A DNA stretch of 64,000 nt from contig NC_066585.1 of the NCBI RefSeq assembly GCF_024323335.1, positions 341,249,346-341,313,345 of the forward strand, given 5' to 3'. A model generated the notes under the pieces. The model saw only the letters and a program-made list of their open reading frames with translations. It was not told the origin of the DNA and searched no databases. This document shows, piece by piece, positions 45,983 to 59,885 of this stretch; the first letter of the stretch is position 1; each line of letters opens with the position of its first letter. The stretch is from Lathyrus oleraceus. Lineage: Eukaryota; Streptophyta; Magnoliopsida; Fabales; Fabaceae. The translations under genes and the position numbers were made by a program.

Positions 45983-48900
45983 ATGGATTATGGACGAAGG
46001 AACACTAAGAAGTATACTTTCAGATGTCCAGATTTGAAAGAGTTAAGGAAGTTGTCATCTTTTGTATTAGATCCCTTGGACTTCAAGCAACATCATGGGA
46101 AGCTTCTGTGTATCTTGTCTGCTGATGTGGTTGAAGGACTTCTGAGTGTGTTAGTTCAGTTTTATGATCCTCTCTACCATTACTTCATTTTTCCTGATTA
46201 TCAGCTTGTGCCTACGTTAGAGGAGTATGCCTATCTCTTGGGAATACCTGTTTCTGATAATGTGCCTTTTAGTGGACTGGAAGAGATTCCCAGATCTCAT
46301 ATCATAGTTGGAGCTCTTCATCTGAAGAAGTATGAGATAAAGGCTCATTGGGTGAAGAAAAGAGGGATGTTTGGTTTGACTTATGAGTTCCTCATCAAGG
46401 AAGCTACTGCCTTTTCTCAAGCCGGTAGTGTGGATGCTTTTGAAGCTATCTTTGTGTTGCTCATCTATGGATTAGCGTTGTTCCCTAAAATTGACGGTTT
46501 TGTTGATGTTAAATGTAACGGTAAATTCATGATCATCAAGCTATGGATAAACTAGATATCAAATAACAAGAGTCGCCACCGCGCTTTTATTATTTCCAAG
46601 GGAAAAGGGAAAAAGTACGAATAAAACCCAGAAGTAAGAAGTTTTCAAATCAAAACTAATAAAATGTCATAGATTACAGGTAAGGGGGATGGTTACACAG
46701 AGGGAATGTGTTAGCACCCAAAGTGTCATAGATACTCCTAAGGAGCCCTTTTTGTTTGCATATGTATTTGGTACAAAATGATGTTTACAAACAAATAGAA
46801 TGGGGGGATGAGAAAAGAATTCATTAATTATATTTTTCTGTTTGACAAGCCCTTCGAACTTGTGCCTACGTACCAACATAAAAATGAGGGAACAAAACCT
46901 CGTAGTTCGTGATACAAATTTCAAAGTGGATGCATGACTTTTAACAAAAATTAAGTTTGAAAGGCACAAAGGCCTAAAAATGGTTTGAATGAGTTAGTTC
47001 GTTTTGGCTTTTTGAAAGTTTAAGTCAAGTATGGTTAAGTTTATTTACAAATTTAATTTAAGAAAAGAATTTTAAAAATACAATGACATAAGGTCAAAGT
47101 TTTTATCTTTTTTGCAAAATGGTCAAAGTTTATAACAAAATAAGTTCAATCAAAGAAGATTTTGAAAAGGGAGGGAGAGATTTTGAAATTAAAGAAATGG
47201 GGAGAAGATGAAGGGACTAATCCTATGCACAAAATTAAAAGTTAAGAGTTGGAAAGATCTGACCAAATGGGTAGCAATCCAATAGACAAGAATGTCAATA
47301 GAAACCCATAATTCCCTTGGACATTAAGAGTTAAGCAACACACAAATGCACAATTATATTATCTTGAAGAGCAAAGGCATCAAATAAAGATAGCCACATC
47401 CAAGCTTTAGCCATTCCATGATCTTCTTCAAATTAACCCATATAACAGATGAATTCCACAAGTCACAGGTTCGAAATAACAGTTTCACAATGATCATGTT
47501 GCAGATAAACTCAGAGGGGTCTTGAATGATGTATCAAATGAAGTTCAAATTGCAAGCACTTGGTTTCTCAATAAGTTGACATTGGCCAAGTCCTTTAGCT
47601 TAGGAGTGTTGCCTAAGTTCTAAGTCCATTTGTCCAAGATCAAGTCAATAGTCCACTCAAAAGTTTTTTAGGGTTTTTGTTGTTATTATGTACATTAATG
47701 GTTAAAGACCACACAAACAAATAAGGTATATACAAACAAGATATATCACACAATATGGTCCAAGTGGACAAAGTGAAAATTGCATTAACATAAACAATTA
47801 GAATGATATGAATAATGGCAAATGAAATAAAATGCTAAAAGTAAATTGCATTAAAGTAAATGGCTTGAATTTAAAAGTTAGTAGTTAATAGGTTAGAAGT
47901 TAGTATTGTTTTGCTTTTTCTTTTCATTTTATCACATTCTTTGGAGAACACTCAATCCACTTATCACAAGCATGGATCCTTGAGCCATGAGATCTTCCAA
48001 AGGAAGGAAAAAATGCCAAGTTTCCACACAATACCATGAAAGAGGGGAGACTTACAATCTCACTAACTAGAATGCTATGCCTTTTGTGTCACAAATTTAG
48101 CGCTATGTTAAGCAATCGTAATTGGACTTATGTAGAAGTCACAACTATTTGAGGTCGGGCAATAGAATTTTGGTGTTAATGCATGTTTGAGACATAGTAT
48201 AATGGACTATGCTCATGAAACATACCACACACAAAAAGAGATATGCAAAAGAGGTGGCCTAATCTTATCCATACTCATGTTAATTTTTCAATCAACTAGC
48301 GTTAGGACTTTGAGATATCATATACCAAATGAGATGAATGCATAAAGAAGGGGAATAAGATGAAGAGGGAGGGGAATGGATCAAAACTCAAATTGGTCAA
48401 AGGAGGACTTTTACCAAATTAATATCATCCTTTCATTTTGGAAGATGGAATGTACATTCCATCAATCCCCTAAATCCAATGATATTAACTTGACAAAGTT
48501 AAATCAACCTTGACCAAGGCCCAACAACAAGAGTCAAACACAAACAAGTCATCACAATTGGTCAATAAAATTATTTGGCATTTACTCAAATTAAAAAAAA
48601 ATACTAAAATAAGGCATTTAAATTAAATATGGTTTGTCAAATTCCTAAAACCTCATCAAAACACCAAATAAATGGCCATGAGATTTATCATAGCTTAAAC
48701 AAGGTCAAAGGACCTTGGAGAAAAAATTTCAGAATTTTTAAAGACTTAAAAGTATTTTTAAACAAATAAAAATAAACACAAAATCAATTAAATCATGAAA
48801 AATATTAATAATGATCCAAAAAGGAGGACATGATCTGAAAGAAAAAATGGCGTAGAGCATGAATCTGACCTCAATTTTAACTAACTCTACATATATAGAA

Positions 48901-51789
48901 AGATATAAGGAGTTGAATTTTGAGGTGTGTCAAATGAGTTGCTTTGATTTGACCTCTAAGCAACTCAAACTTCTTGCCTACATTGGTAGGACTTCAGACA
49001 ACCAAAGATCCAAGAGAATTGAGTGGAATTGGGAGAGAATCGAATAGATGCAATTTTCTGTAAAATACCTTCAATGCAGGTCTGGATTCACTTGTTCTTG
49101 CTTTGGCTCGTGCTTGATCTTGCTCAGGATGCTTGCAGAAGTAGATTAGAATGCACAAAAGGTCTTGGATCCTTGGAGTTTTGAATCTCAAAACAGTGAG
49201 ATTCAAACTCAATTTCCAAAGGAAATTCTCAGGATTATCCTCTCAAATGAAAGGGTTTGGTGTTTGGAATCAAAGCTGGCGCGAAGGAGTCCTCAATTCC
49301 GAGCATATGGTGCTCTAGTTATAGCTGAATCACATGATATTTGCACCTTACAAATGAGTTTCCAAAATTGGAAATGAGTGATGCATGTGTGCATGGGTGT
49401 GTACAGGCCCATGAGGTCATTCCATTTGGTCCATAATTGAGTGTGAACAAGTCTAAAATCAAATTGGAGTGCTAGGCAATTGTACATGGAAGCTTGAAGT
49501 TTGATTTTTGCCAAATTATGATGCAATGTTCCAGCCATGTGCATCCCTAGCACATCTTGTCCAAAATGGATGAAATTGGACTTTTTGGAAAGGTTATATC
49601 AAGAGGAACAACTTTCATGTTCAACACTTTTTCATTTGGAGCTTGTAACATGGAGAATTTTGAGGTGGAAGTTTGGAAATTTCAACATGTAGAAATTGTT
49701 TCTAAGTGTTAAGCCATATATCTCAATATTCCATATTGCTTAACTTTTTATGTGAGCTTCAAATGAGAAAAGTGTCTTCATCAAAGTTGTAGTTCTTTCA
49801 AATACCTTCAAAATGGTCACCAATTTCATGTCATTTGGATTTAGAATGATAGAGTTATGCATTTTTGAAGTTTGGAAAAACCACTTGTTCAATGGTATAG
49901 GTAAAAAATAACCTATAATGTAACCTCATATCACACGCTCATAAAAGTTGAAGTAGACACCTTGAATTAGATATTGCAACTTAGAAATCTTTCATATCAT
50001 AAAAATTAAGCAAGTTATGGCCTTGTGAAGTTGACTTTCAAATTAGGGTTTAGACAAAATGACCTATAATGTTTCCACATAGAAAATGATTTTCCAAGAA
50101 AAACTTGCTCTAGGTATTAACATGAAAGATTTTTGGAATTTCATTTAGAGTAACGTTTCTCTTGGAATCATTTTCATATGGTGAAAATTGTAGGAGATAA
50201 GGTCCAGGGAGACCTAGTTTTGATCAAATGAATTCATCTGGCCAACCACCATCAACCAACTTGATAACCTTCAACTCTCTTGACTTTCTTAGCTCATGGA
50301 AGATCATATATGCATAAGATGATGAATTTTGAAGTGTCCCTTGAGAAATTGGATCAATTGGTGAGATAGCTTGTTGGAGAAGTTACTCAAGATACCCAGT
50401 CAAACTAGGGTTTCCAAGGCAAATCACCCTCAAACTATTGAAGAAAACTTGATCAATATAACATGTAGGAATAAATGAAGCTCATATATGATGCTCATAA
50501 CCATTATTGGATCAATTCATGGTTGTGCTCTTTGTCATGAGGGTCTGAAACCCTAGATATGAACTTGATGAATCAATGGAGATCATGCCCTACCTACAAA
50601 AGAGTTAGGAAAATGCAAAGACATATTTTTGGTATTTTGGTTAGTAAAATGATAATATATAAGTATAATACAATCACATAGTGCTTGGTGATCTCTCCCG
50701 AAACAAACCCAATGAAAGAGGGGTAAGGAGGATGCCAAGGTATGATCCTAATGCTAATGCTTATGATGAAATTGCATGAGGGATCTTAGGGTCAAAATTG
50801 GGGTCTTACATTAATGCCATTAGAACTTTCTTGATTGGAAATCATGTGCCTACTTTGTTGGGTGATATGTACTTCTCTTTCCATCTAAGGAATTCTAAGG
50901 GTGGTGAAACTATTGTCTGTTGTGTTCCTCTTCAATACAAGTGGTTTATTTCGCACTTGCCCCAGACGCCTACTTTTGTGGAGAACAAACAATGTCTAAG
51001 GTGGTCTCAGAGACTTATGTCTCTCACTAATGATGATATAGTTTGGTATGATTCTTCATTGAGTAGCTTGAAGATTATTGACAGTTGTGGTGAATTCTCT
51101 AATGTGCCCCTCATTGGTACACAAGGAGGAATCAACTACAACCCTGCTTTGGCTCATCGTCAACTTGGGTTCCCCTTGAGAGACAAACCTAATAACACTT
51201 TGTTAGAAGGTCTTTTCTATCAAGAGGGTAAAGATCCCCAACACTTGAAGCAGAAGATTATGCATGCTTGGCATAGTGTGCATAAGAAGGGAAGATCCGA
51301 GCTTGGTCCGTGCACTTGTGTAGCTTTGGAAGCTTACACTTCTTGGGTGAAGAAGAGAGATTTGGAGTTGAAGTTGTGTTATGCTTGTGAGAGACCTATG
51401 TCTATGTTTGTGGCTGAGCCATCAACTCTCCTTAACCAAGATATAGAGGAGTTGGAAGACGACTGACCAAGATGAAGCAAGAGAAATATATGTGGGAAGA
51501 ATGTTTCCATGCTTTGAGCCGAAAGCATGAGGAGTTGCAGCTTGAGTTTAAGGATAAGGATGCACTTATTGAGCTTCTTGAATTCCGAGTTAGGTAGAGA
51601 CCGAGAGAACCATAGGTTTCATCTTCCTCTAGTATGCCTCAGCCTTCCGTTGCTTGGAAGAAGATTGTTGATCAGCTTGTCCCCGAGAAGACTTGGATGA
51701 AGACTTCTTTTGAGTCCGAGATCCGACGCATCCAAAGGAAATACGTGCCTGCGGCCCGATCTTCTGACATTGTTGTCAGGGATCCTTAG
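45983..51789 (+). pseudogene. ORF1 of Ogre A, split by a solo LTR
   Basis: ORF1 is the extra gene that Ogre elements carry ahead of gag; its function is not known. It resembles plant proteins of the DUF7745/plant-mobile-domain type. The N-terminal 177 codons (45983-46513) start MDYGRRNTKKYTFRCPDLKE. They are separated by solo LTR C from the rest, which resumes at 50811 (NAIRTFLIGNHVPTLLGDMY) and continues through QCLRWSQRLMSLTNDDIVWY and GGINYNPALAHRQLGFPLRD. A one-base loss near 51460 gives a stop at 51466. The coiled-coil-like C-terminus (HEELQL, then IRRIQRKYVPAARSSDIVVR) ends at 51789. D carries the uninterrupted copy, which fixes the join. Confidence 0.88.
46514..50810 (-). mobile_element. 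solo Ogre LTR (C), minus strand, inside ORF1 of A
   Basis: The 4297-bp block ends on the minus-strand side with TGTAAGACCCC (at 50810) and on the other side with ...CCGTTACA (at 46514). These are the same ends as the A and D LTRs, in inverted orientation. The flanks TTAAA (46509-46513) and TTAAT (50811-50815) form a 5-bp TSD with one mismatch; the empty site is the ORF1 codon run for VDVNAI. There is no internal region. It includes a PBS-like TGGCGACTCT at 46569-46578 on the minus strand. Confidence 0.92.
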
Positions 51790-52011
51790 GATGATTAGTC
51801 TCCTTTTCTCTTGTATTTTGTATTTTGGTTTCTGAAATTGTACTCAGTGTAATCCTTCCAATTATATAAATTAAAGAGATTTTATGGTCAATCAAATTGC
51901 GCAATTGTTATTATATATATTTGCAAATAAAATAGTAAGTTCCTTGAAACTAATAACAATCAAGCATTGCGTTTCATGCATCATTTGCATAGCAGGTTTT
52001 TATTTCTTCAG
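51790..52011 (+). other. spacer between ORF1 and gag of Ogre A
   Basis: AT-rich spacer with only a short TA run (about 51909-51920) where D has a long one. It ends in TTTCTTCAG just before the gag ATG, which resembles a splice acceptor. Confidence 0.7.
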
Positions 52012-52845
52012 ATGTCTTATTGGTTCTTCTTCTGTGCTTCAGCCAAGCTGACTCATCGATACAATACCCGCGCTAATCATCCAAGGGTCATGGAACATCT
52101 ATAGCAAGAGAACAAAGACTTTAAGGACGAGATTTCCCGTCTAACTGCCATGACGGAGTCAGTCCTAACTGCTCAAAGTCAATCTTCTCCAACGCCTGCA
52201 ACTCCTCCTCCTAAGAGGACTGTCATATCAGAGGTTGTTTCTTCAACCGTGCCTGCCGCTCATTTCACTCCTGCCATGCCTGCCGGATTCCCGTGGGGAA
52301 TGCCACTCAACTTTTTACCTGAAGGTTTTGCGCCTACTTTTGCTTCCATGCCGTCATCTACCCCAGTCATGTCCGTGCCACCATCGATTGTTCATACTCT
52401 GTCTCGTGTCGAGGTCACCATCTATCATTCCGAGCCGTCTTAGGGTCCGAATGTTTATGTGAAGATGGATGAGATGAAAGATCAATTCCTTGAGCTGCGA
52501 AAGGAGTTGAAGACCTTGAGGGGAAAATATTTGTTTGGAAAGAGTGTTGTGGAACTTTGCTTGGTTCCTAATGTCAAGATACCGATGAAGTTCAAAGTCC
52601 CTGAATTTGAAAAGTATAAGGGGAATACTTGTCCGCTCAGTCATCTCGTCATGTATGCTAGAAAGATGTTGATGCAAACTGATAATGATCAGTTACTGAT
52701 TCATTATTTCCAAGACAGTCTGACCGGTGCCGCTCTGAGGTGGTACATGGGTTTGGACAGTGCGAGTGTCCGCACGTTCAATGATTTGGGTGAGGCTTTT
52801 GTGAAGCAGTACAAATATAATATGGATATGGCGCCGTATAGGGAC
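52012..52845 (+). pseudogene. gag of Ogre A, N-terminal part, cut by element D
   Basis: It starts at ATG 52012 (KLTHRYNTRANHPRVMEHL) and runs through a Pro-rich part (WGMPLNFLPEGFAPTFASMP), VPNVKIPMKFKVPEFEKYKG, DSLTGAALRWYMGLDSA and FVKQYKYNMDMAP. Stops lie at about 52102 and 52441. The frame is lost at 52845, where the D LTR begins. The sequence is colinear with D gag from 60191. Confidence 0.88.
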
Positions 52846-55800
52846 TCTAAGACCCCAATTTTGACCCTAAGATCCCTCATGCCATCTCATCATATGCATT
52901 AGCATTGGGATCATACCTTGGCATCCTCCTACCTCTTTCATTGGGTTTGTTTTGGGAGAGATCACCAAGCATCATGTGATTGTATCATACTTGTTATTTT
53001 ATCATCTTTACTAACTAAAATACAAAAAATATGTCTTTGTATTTGTCTAACTCTTTTGTAGGGAGGGCACATGATCACATTTGATCCATCAAGTTCACAT
53101 CTAGGGTTTAAGACCCTCATTGCCAAGAGCTCAACCAAGGAATGATCCACATTGGCTCTAAGCATCATATATGAGTCCCCATGATCTTTACATGTTATTT
53201 TGATCAAGAGTTCTTCAAGAATTTGGAATTGGTTTGCCTTGGAAACCCTAGTTCATCTAGGTATCTTGAGTAACTTCTTCAACAAGCTTCTTCACCAATT
53301 AATCAAATATCTCAAGGGACACTTCAAATTCCAACATATTATGCATATATTATCTCTCATGAGCCTAAAAAGTCAAGGTAATTGAAAGTTAGCAATTTGG
53401 TTGATGGTGGTTGGCCAGATGAATTCATCTGATCAAAACTGGGTCTCCCTAGACCATATCTCCTACAATTTTCATCATATGAAAATGATTCTAAGATAAA
53501 AGTTACTCTAAATGACATTACAAAAAACTTTCATGTTGAGGTCTAGAGATAAGTTTGCTTGGAGAGTCATTTTTTATGTTGAAACATTATAGGTCATTTT
53601 GTCTAAACCCTAATTTGAAAGTCAACTTCCTAAGGCCATAAGTTGCTCAATTTTTATGAGATGAAAGATTTCCAAGTTTCATAATCAAATTCAAGGTGTC
53701 TAATTCAACTTTTATGTTTAGAGGAATAGGTAATTCAACTTTTATGAGCATGTGATATGAGGATACATTATAGGTCATTTTGGACCAATACCATTGAACA
53801 AGTGATTTTCCTCAAATTCAAAAATGCATAACTCATTCATCCTAAATCTAAATCATGTCAAATTGGTGACCATTTTGAAGGCTTTTGAAAGAGCTACAAC
53901 TTTGTTAAAGACAAGTTTCTCATTTGAAGCTCACATAAAATGTTAGCCAAGGTGGAATAATTGAACATATGGCTTGACACTTAGAAAATATTTTGACATG
54001 TTGAAATTTCCAAACTTCTACCTCAAAATTCACCATGACAAAAGATTCAAATGGAAAAGTGCTCAACATAAGAGTTGTTCCTCTTGATCTAACCTTTCCA
54101 AATAATCCAAATTCATTCATTTTGGACAAGGTTTGAGGGGTCTGTGCATGGCTTGAATAAGGCTGTATAAGTTGGCAAGAATCATTCTTCAAACATCAAA
54201 ACATCTTTGCCTTGCATCACAATTCTCATTCAGACTTCATTTCACTGGCATTTGGACCTAATTGAGTTGTTTCATGGGCCTGTACATGCCCATGCAAGCA
54301 TGCACTTCACGTTGCCAATTTTGGAAGCATTTTCAAGTGTGCAAATATCACTTACATTTGCCATAGATAGAGGTCCCTTGCATCAGATTTGAAGGACCTT
54401 GCACGCCAGCTTTGCCTCCAACCATTGAAACCCTCACAATTCAAAGGAAAACCTGATAAATTTCACTTGAAATTTGAGTTTGAATCTCACTATTTGGAGA
54501 TTCAAGAACTCCAGGATCCAGAGCCTTGCACCATTCCTAATCCACTTCTGCAAGCTCCATAAGCAAGATCAAGCACGAATTGAAGCAAGAGAGATCAAGT
54601 TCTACACAACATTGAAGGTATTTTTCCAGATTTTCCTTCTCTTCGATTCTCCCTCAATTATCATCGATTCTCTTAGATCCTTGGTTGTCCGATGTCCTAC
54701 CAATGTAGGCAAGAAGATTGAGTTGCTGTGAGGTCAAACTAAAGCAACTCAAATCATACACCTCAAAATTCAACTCCACGTATCTCTCAATATACTTGGA
54801 GTTAGGTTAAATAGAGGTGATATTCATGATCTACACCATTTTTCATTTATGTGATGGTGATGAGGAAACCAGTATGGCCAGGGTCATCGGAGAAGATGAC
54901 CGACACTTTGCTCCGGCGACGCGTTGGATGTGTTTTGAGCCATTGGATCAATTCAAATCGGTTTATCTTGAACGTTGCTTTTGAGTACCAGATGTGCGGC
55001 GCGCTGACTCAAGCGTATCATGGAACGCGCGTTTTCCACCACTTAATCTACCACCTCAATTAATGAGGGAGATCAAGTGGTCCACGTTTTTCTGATTTAA
55101 TTGATTTTCATTTTATTGTTTTTATTTTCATTAATTCATATTAAATTTAATATTGATCCAAAAATATGAGAGTTTCACCAAAAAAATTTAAATAAAATCC
55201 TCCTTAATTTTCTGAATTAAAATTATTTTTTGGATCATTATTAATATTTTTCATGATTTAATTGATTTGGTGAATATTTTTAATTATTTAAAAATACTTT
55301 TAAGTTTCCAAAAATTCTGAAATTTTTTCTCCAAGGTCCTTTGACCTTGTTTGACCTATGATGAATCTCATGGCTACTTCTTTGGTGTTTTGATGAGGTT
55401 TTAGGAAATTGACCAACCATATTTAATTTAATACATTATTTTTATTATTTTTAATTGATTAAATGCCAAATAAATTGTGTAAAGTCATTTTAGTTGACTT
55501 TGTGAGTTTGACTTGTGTTGTTGGGCCTTGGTCAAGGTTGATTTGACTTTGTTAGGTTAAGATCATTGGATTTAGGGGATTGATGGAATGTACATTCCAT
55601 CTCCCAAAATGAATGAATCATCTTAACTTGGTAAAAGTCCTCCTTTGTCCAATTTGTGTTTGATCCATTCCCCCTCCCCCTTCATATCATTCCCATTCTT
55701 TATGCTTTCATGTCATGAACCTATAATGTCTCTATATCCTAAGGCTAGTTGATTGCAAAATCAACATAAGTATGGATGAAATTAGGTCCCCCACTTTGCA

Positions 55801-57533
55801 TATTCTTTTTGTGTGTGGTATGTTTCATGAGCATAATTCATCATACTATGTCTCTAACATGCATTAACACCAAAATTATATTGCCCGACCTCAAATAGTT
55901 GTGACTTCTACATAAGTCCAATTACGATTGCTTAACATAGCGCTAAATTTGTGACACAAAAAGGCATAGCAATCTAGTTAGAGAGATTGTAAGTCTCCCC
56001 TCTTTCATGGTGTTATTTGGAAACATGGCCTTTTTTCCTTCCTTTGGAAGATGTCTTGGTTCAAGGATCCATGCTTGTGATAAGTGGATTGAGTGTTCTT
56101 CAAAGAATGACTTAAACAAAACAAAAGCAAAAACAATACTAACTGCTAACTCATTAACAACTAACATTTAATTTCAAGTCATTTACTTTTAATGCACTTT
56201 AATTTTTAAGCTTTATTCATTTGCCATTATTCATACCATTCAAGTTGTTTATGTTAATGTCGTTTTCACTTTGTCCACTTGGCCCATATTTTTGTGATAT
56301 ATTGTGATTGTGTATATTGTGATTGTATGTGTGGTCTTTTGACCTTAATGTACATAATAAGAACAAAAACCCTAAAAAATATGTTGTGTGGACTGTTGGT
56401 TTGATCTGAGACTATTGGACTTAGAATTAGGAAACATTCCCTATGCAAAGGACTTGGCCAATGCCAATTTTCATGCGACCAAGTGCTTGTGAATTGAAAC
56501 TTCATCTGATACATCATTGAAGATCCATTTGAGTTCATCTGCAACATGATCATTGTGAAGCTGTTATTTTGAACCTGTGACTTATGTCATCTTTGAAGTC
56601 ATCTGCTACATGGGCAAAACTTGAAGAAGATCATGGAGTTGATAAGCTTGGATGTGGCTATATTTATTTGATGCCTTGCTCTTCAATTTGCTGCTTGTGT
56701 ATTAATATTGCTTGATTCTAAAGTCCAAGGGAAATTTGGGTTTCTATATGATATTCTTGTCTATTCGATTGCAGCCCATTGGTCAGATCTTTTCAACTCT
56801 CAACTTTTAAATTTATGCTTAGGATTAGTCTCTTCATCTTCTCCCCATTTCTTTAATTTCAAATCTCTCCGCTTTTTTTTAAAAAAAAATCTTCTTTGCT
56901 TGTGTCTGTTTTCTAAACTTAGACCATTATTGGAAACTAGAAACTTTGGCCTTATGCCATTGCATTTTCAAACTCTTTTCTTAATCAAAACTTGTAAATG
57001 AACTTAACTATACTAGACTTAAAATTTCAAAAGCCAAAAAGGAATAACAGTCATTCAAACCATTTTTAGGCCCTTGTGCCTTTTAAATTTAAAATTTTGT
57101 TAAAAGCAATGCACCCACTTTTAAATTGATACCATGCACTACGAGGTTTTGATCCCTCATTTTTATGTTGGTACGTAGGCACAAGTCCGAAGGTCTTGTC
57201 AAACACAAAAATATAATTAATGAATTATTTTTCTCATCCCTCAATTCTATTTGTTTGTAAACATCATTTGTACAAAAACACATATGCACACAAGAAAGGG
57301 CTCCCTGGGAGTACCTAGGACACTTTGGGTGCTAACACATTCCCTCTGTGTAACCAACCCCCTTACATGTAATCTCTAGCATTTTATTAGTTTTAATTTG
57401 AAGAGTTCTTATCTTTTGGGTTTTGTTCGTATTTTTCCCTTTTCCCTTGGAAACAATAAAAACGTGGTGGCAACTCTGGTTTAATTGACGTCTAGCTTAT
57501 CCATAGCTTGATGGTCATGAATTTACCGCTACA
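52846..57533 (+). repeat. 5' LTR of Ogre D (4.69 kb)
   Basis: It starts TCTAAGACCCC (TG changed to TC) and ends CCGCTACA, nine bases ahead of the PBS. It is colinear with the LTRs of A and, inverted, with C. The TATA site is changed (CATAGATA, 54362-54369). Near the 3' end it has AATAAAAACG (about 57455) and a PBS-like TGGCAACTCTG (57468-57478). It contains no gene. Confidence 0.9.
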
Positions 57534-57542
57534 GAAATTAAG

Positions 57543-57560
57543 TGGCGACTCTGCTGGGGA
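57543..57560 (+). other. primer-binding site of Ogre D
   Basis: TGGCGACTCTGCTGGGGA, the intact Arg-tRNA-type Ogre PBS. Confidence 0.92.
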
Positions 57561-58407
57561 GTAGTCTCCAGTGGGTTTAGCCTACTTTTGTGTGTGTATA
57601 TAACTGTATATTTGATGTATGTATATTTGTTTGTATGATATAATCTACTTGTTATGCTTGGTGATCTTTGAGTGGTGAGATAAGTTCTAACCCGAACTTG
57701 AGTGAAATTAAGATAGAAGGACGGTATAGTCATGTTCGACTTGTGTGGAGTACTACTTAACAAGTTGGCTTGAGACCCATCTACTAAGTGGGGACCCTTT
57801 TGGAGTTAGGAATGTCACACAAGTTATTTGTGGTTAGGCATTACTATCTCTGATTTGGGGTCCGAGAAGCCGAGGACCGTAGAACATTTAACCCCTCTTG
57901 GCCCATTTAGGACGTAGTGCGGAGACTGTTCAAGTGTAGACTTGATAAAAGTTGTTATACGATACTATACTCAAATGAGTTTATCTTGAGAATATTATGG
58001 GTTGATTAGTCAGTCATCCTAACCTGTAATATCCGATAGATGGAATTAAGACTCTGGGAACTTTTTAGAACATGATTTACATGTTTTATCCTTAGTTCAC
58101 TCCTTTGGGATGGTTCTTACCCAGACTCCATGCTCGTGACTCACAGCAAACCCTTGATTCTTGGTTGATCCAATCAAGTCTTGTCAATATCGATGGAGCT
58201 TGGGTGTTGATAAGGTGTAAACCATAATCCACCAACATGGATGATTGATCTTGACAGTGACTTGATTCATCCCTTGACCTTTGTTTGGTTTCCTTGTGTG
58301 TGATCCCTTATTTGTGATTGTTGCATTCATGCATTCATGCGCATCATAACATTCATCACACGAAAATTTCAAGGAACTGAGGTGTTGTTTGTGAATATTT
58401 TCAGACC
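57561..58407 (+). other. leader of Ogre D
   Basis: An uninterrupted non-coding leader of about 850 bp. It serves as the empty-site reference for element B: the region near 57811-57830 (GGAATGTCACACAAG) shows where B entered the A copy. Confidence 0.88.
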
Positions 58408-59885
58408 ATGGATTATGGACTAAGGAACACTAAGAAGTACAGTTTCAGAGGTCCCGACTTGAAAGAGTTAAGGAAGCTAACATCCTTTGTATTAGATCCC
58501 TTGGACTTCAAACAATGCCATGGGAAGCTTCCATCTATCTTGTCTGCTGATGTGGTCGAAGGACTCCTGAGTGTGTTGGTTCAGTTTTATGACCCTCTCT
58601 ACCATTGCTTCACTTTTCCCGATTATCAGCTTGTGCATACGTTGGAGGAGTATGCCCATCTCTTGAGAATACCTGTTTCTAGAAAAGTGCCTTTTAGTGG
58701 ATTGTAAGAGATTCCCAGATCTCATCTTATTGCTGAAGCTCTTCACTTGAAGAAGTCTGAGATTGAGGCTCATTGGGTGAAGAAAGGAGCAATTTTTGGG
58801 TTGACTTCTGAGTTCCTCATCAAGGAAGCTACTGCTTTTGCTCAAGCCGGTAATGTGGATGCTTTTGAAGCTATCTTTGTATTACTTATCTATGGATTAG
58901 TTTTGTTCCCTAACACCAGAATCTTCTTTATTGGGAATCTCGTGCCTACTCTGTTAGGTTATATGTACTTCTCTTTGCATCTAAGGAATTCTAAGGGTTC
59001 TGGAACTATTTTCTGTTGCATTCCTCTTCTATACAAGTGATTTATTTCGCACTTGCCTCAGACGCCTGCTTTTGTGGAGAACAAACAATGTCTAAGGTGG
59101 TCTCAGAGACTCATGTCTCTCACTAATGATGATATAGTTTGGTATGATTCCTCATTGATTAGCATGGAGATTATTGATTGTTGTGGTGAATTCTATAATG
59201 TGCCTCTCATTGGTACGCAAGGAGGAATTAACTACAACCCTGCTTTGGCTCGTCGTCAACTTGGGTTCCCCTTAAGAGACAAACCTAATAACACTTTGTT
59301 AGAAGGTCTTTTCTATCAAGAGGGTAAAGATCCCCAACATTTGAAGTAGAAGATGGTGCATGCTTGGCATAATGTGCATAGGAAAGGAAGACCCGAGCTT
59401 GGTCCGCGCAATTGTGTATCTTTGGAAGCTTACACTCTTTGGGTGAAGAAGAGAGCTTTGGAGTTGAAGATGCCTTATGCTTGTGAAAGACCTATGTCTG
59501 TGGTTGTAGTTGAGCCATTAACTCTCCCTAACCAAGATGCAGAGGAGTTGAAGATGTGCTCGCCAAGATGAAACAAGAGAAGGATATGTGGGAAGAGCGT
59601 TTCCATGCTTTAAGCCAAAAGCATGAGGAGTTACAGCTTGAGTCTAAGTACAAGGCTGCACTTATTGAGCTACTTGAAGACCGAGTGACAAAGAGAAAGA
59701 GAGAGCCGGTGGTTTCATCTTCCTCTAGTATGCCTCAGCCTTTCGTTGCTTGGAAGAAGATTGTTGATCAACTTGTCCTCGAGAAGACTCGGATGGAGGC
59801 TTCTTTTGAGATCGAGATCCGACGCATTCGAAGGAAGTACGCGCCTACACCTAGATCTTCTGACATTGTTGTTAGGGATCCTTAG
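58408..59885 (+). pseudogene. ORF1 of Ogre D
   Basis: The full-length ORF1 of about 490 codons starts at ATG 58408 (MDYGLRNTKKYSFRGPDLKE) and ends at TAG 59883. Stops at 58705, 59038 and 59347 and a one-base loss near 59548 break it. Conserved blocks: LSADVVEGLLSVLVQFYDPL, EFLIKEATAFAQAGNVDAFE, QCLRWSQRLMSLTNDDIVWY, GFPLRDKPNNTLLEGLFYQE. The last third is charged and helical, probably a coiled coil (MWEERFHALSQKHEELQLES). Function is unknown; the family is a recognised mark of Ogre elements. Confidence 0.88.

Larger units (their letters stand above)
26636..52845 (+). mobile_element. Ogre element A (Ty3/gypsy, Tat/Ogre), heavily interrupted
   Basis: The parts of A, in order: 5' LTR (26636-32699, with a solo LTR inside), PBS (32709-32726), leader (32727-32980 and 45389-45982, with element B inserted between), ORF1 (45983-51789, with solo LTR C inside) and the first 834 bases of gag (52012-52845), where element D begins. 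Each join is confirmed by the colinear, uninterrupted element D (52846-64000). Any remaining pol and 3' LTR of A would lie past the right edge. Confidence 0.85.

Noticed and set aside
53000..57000. Numerous short open frames on both strands in the D LTR (also in A and C)
   Set aside because: They are short, not conserved in frame among the three LTR copies, and hit no domain.
57543..57560. tRNA-like 18-mer (also at 16897, 32709 and 44652)
   Set aside because: These are primer-binding sites complementary to tRNA 3' ends; no cloverleaf surrounds them.
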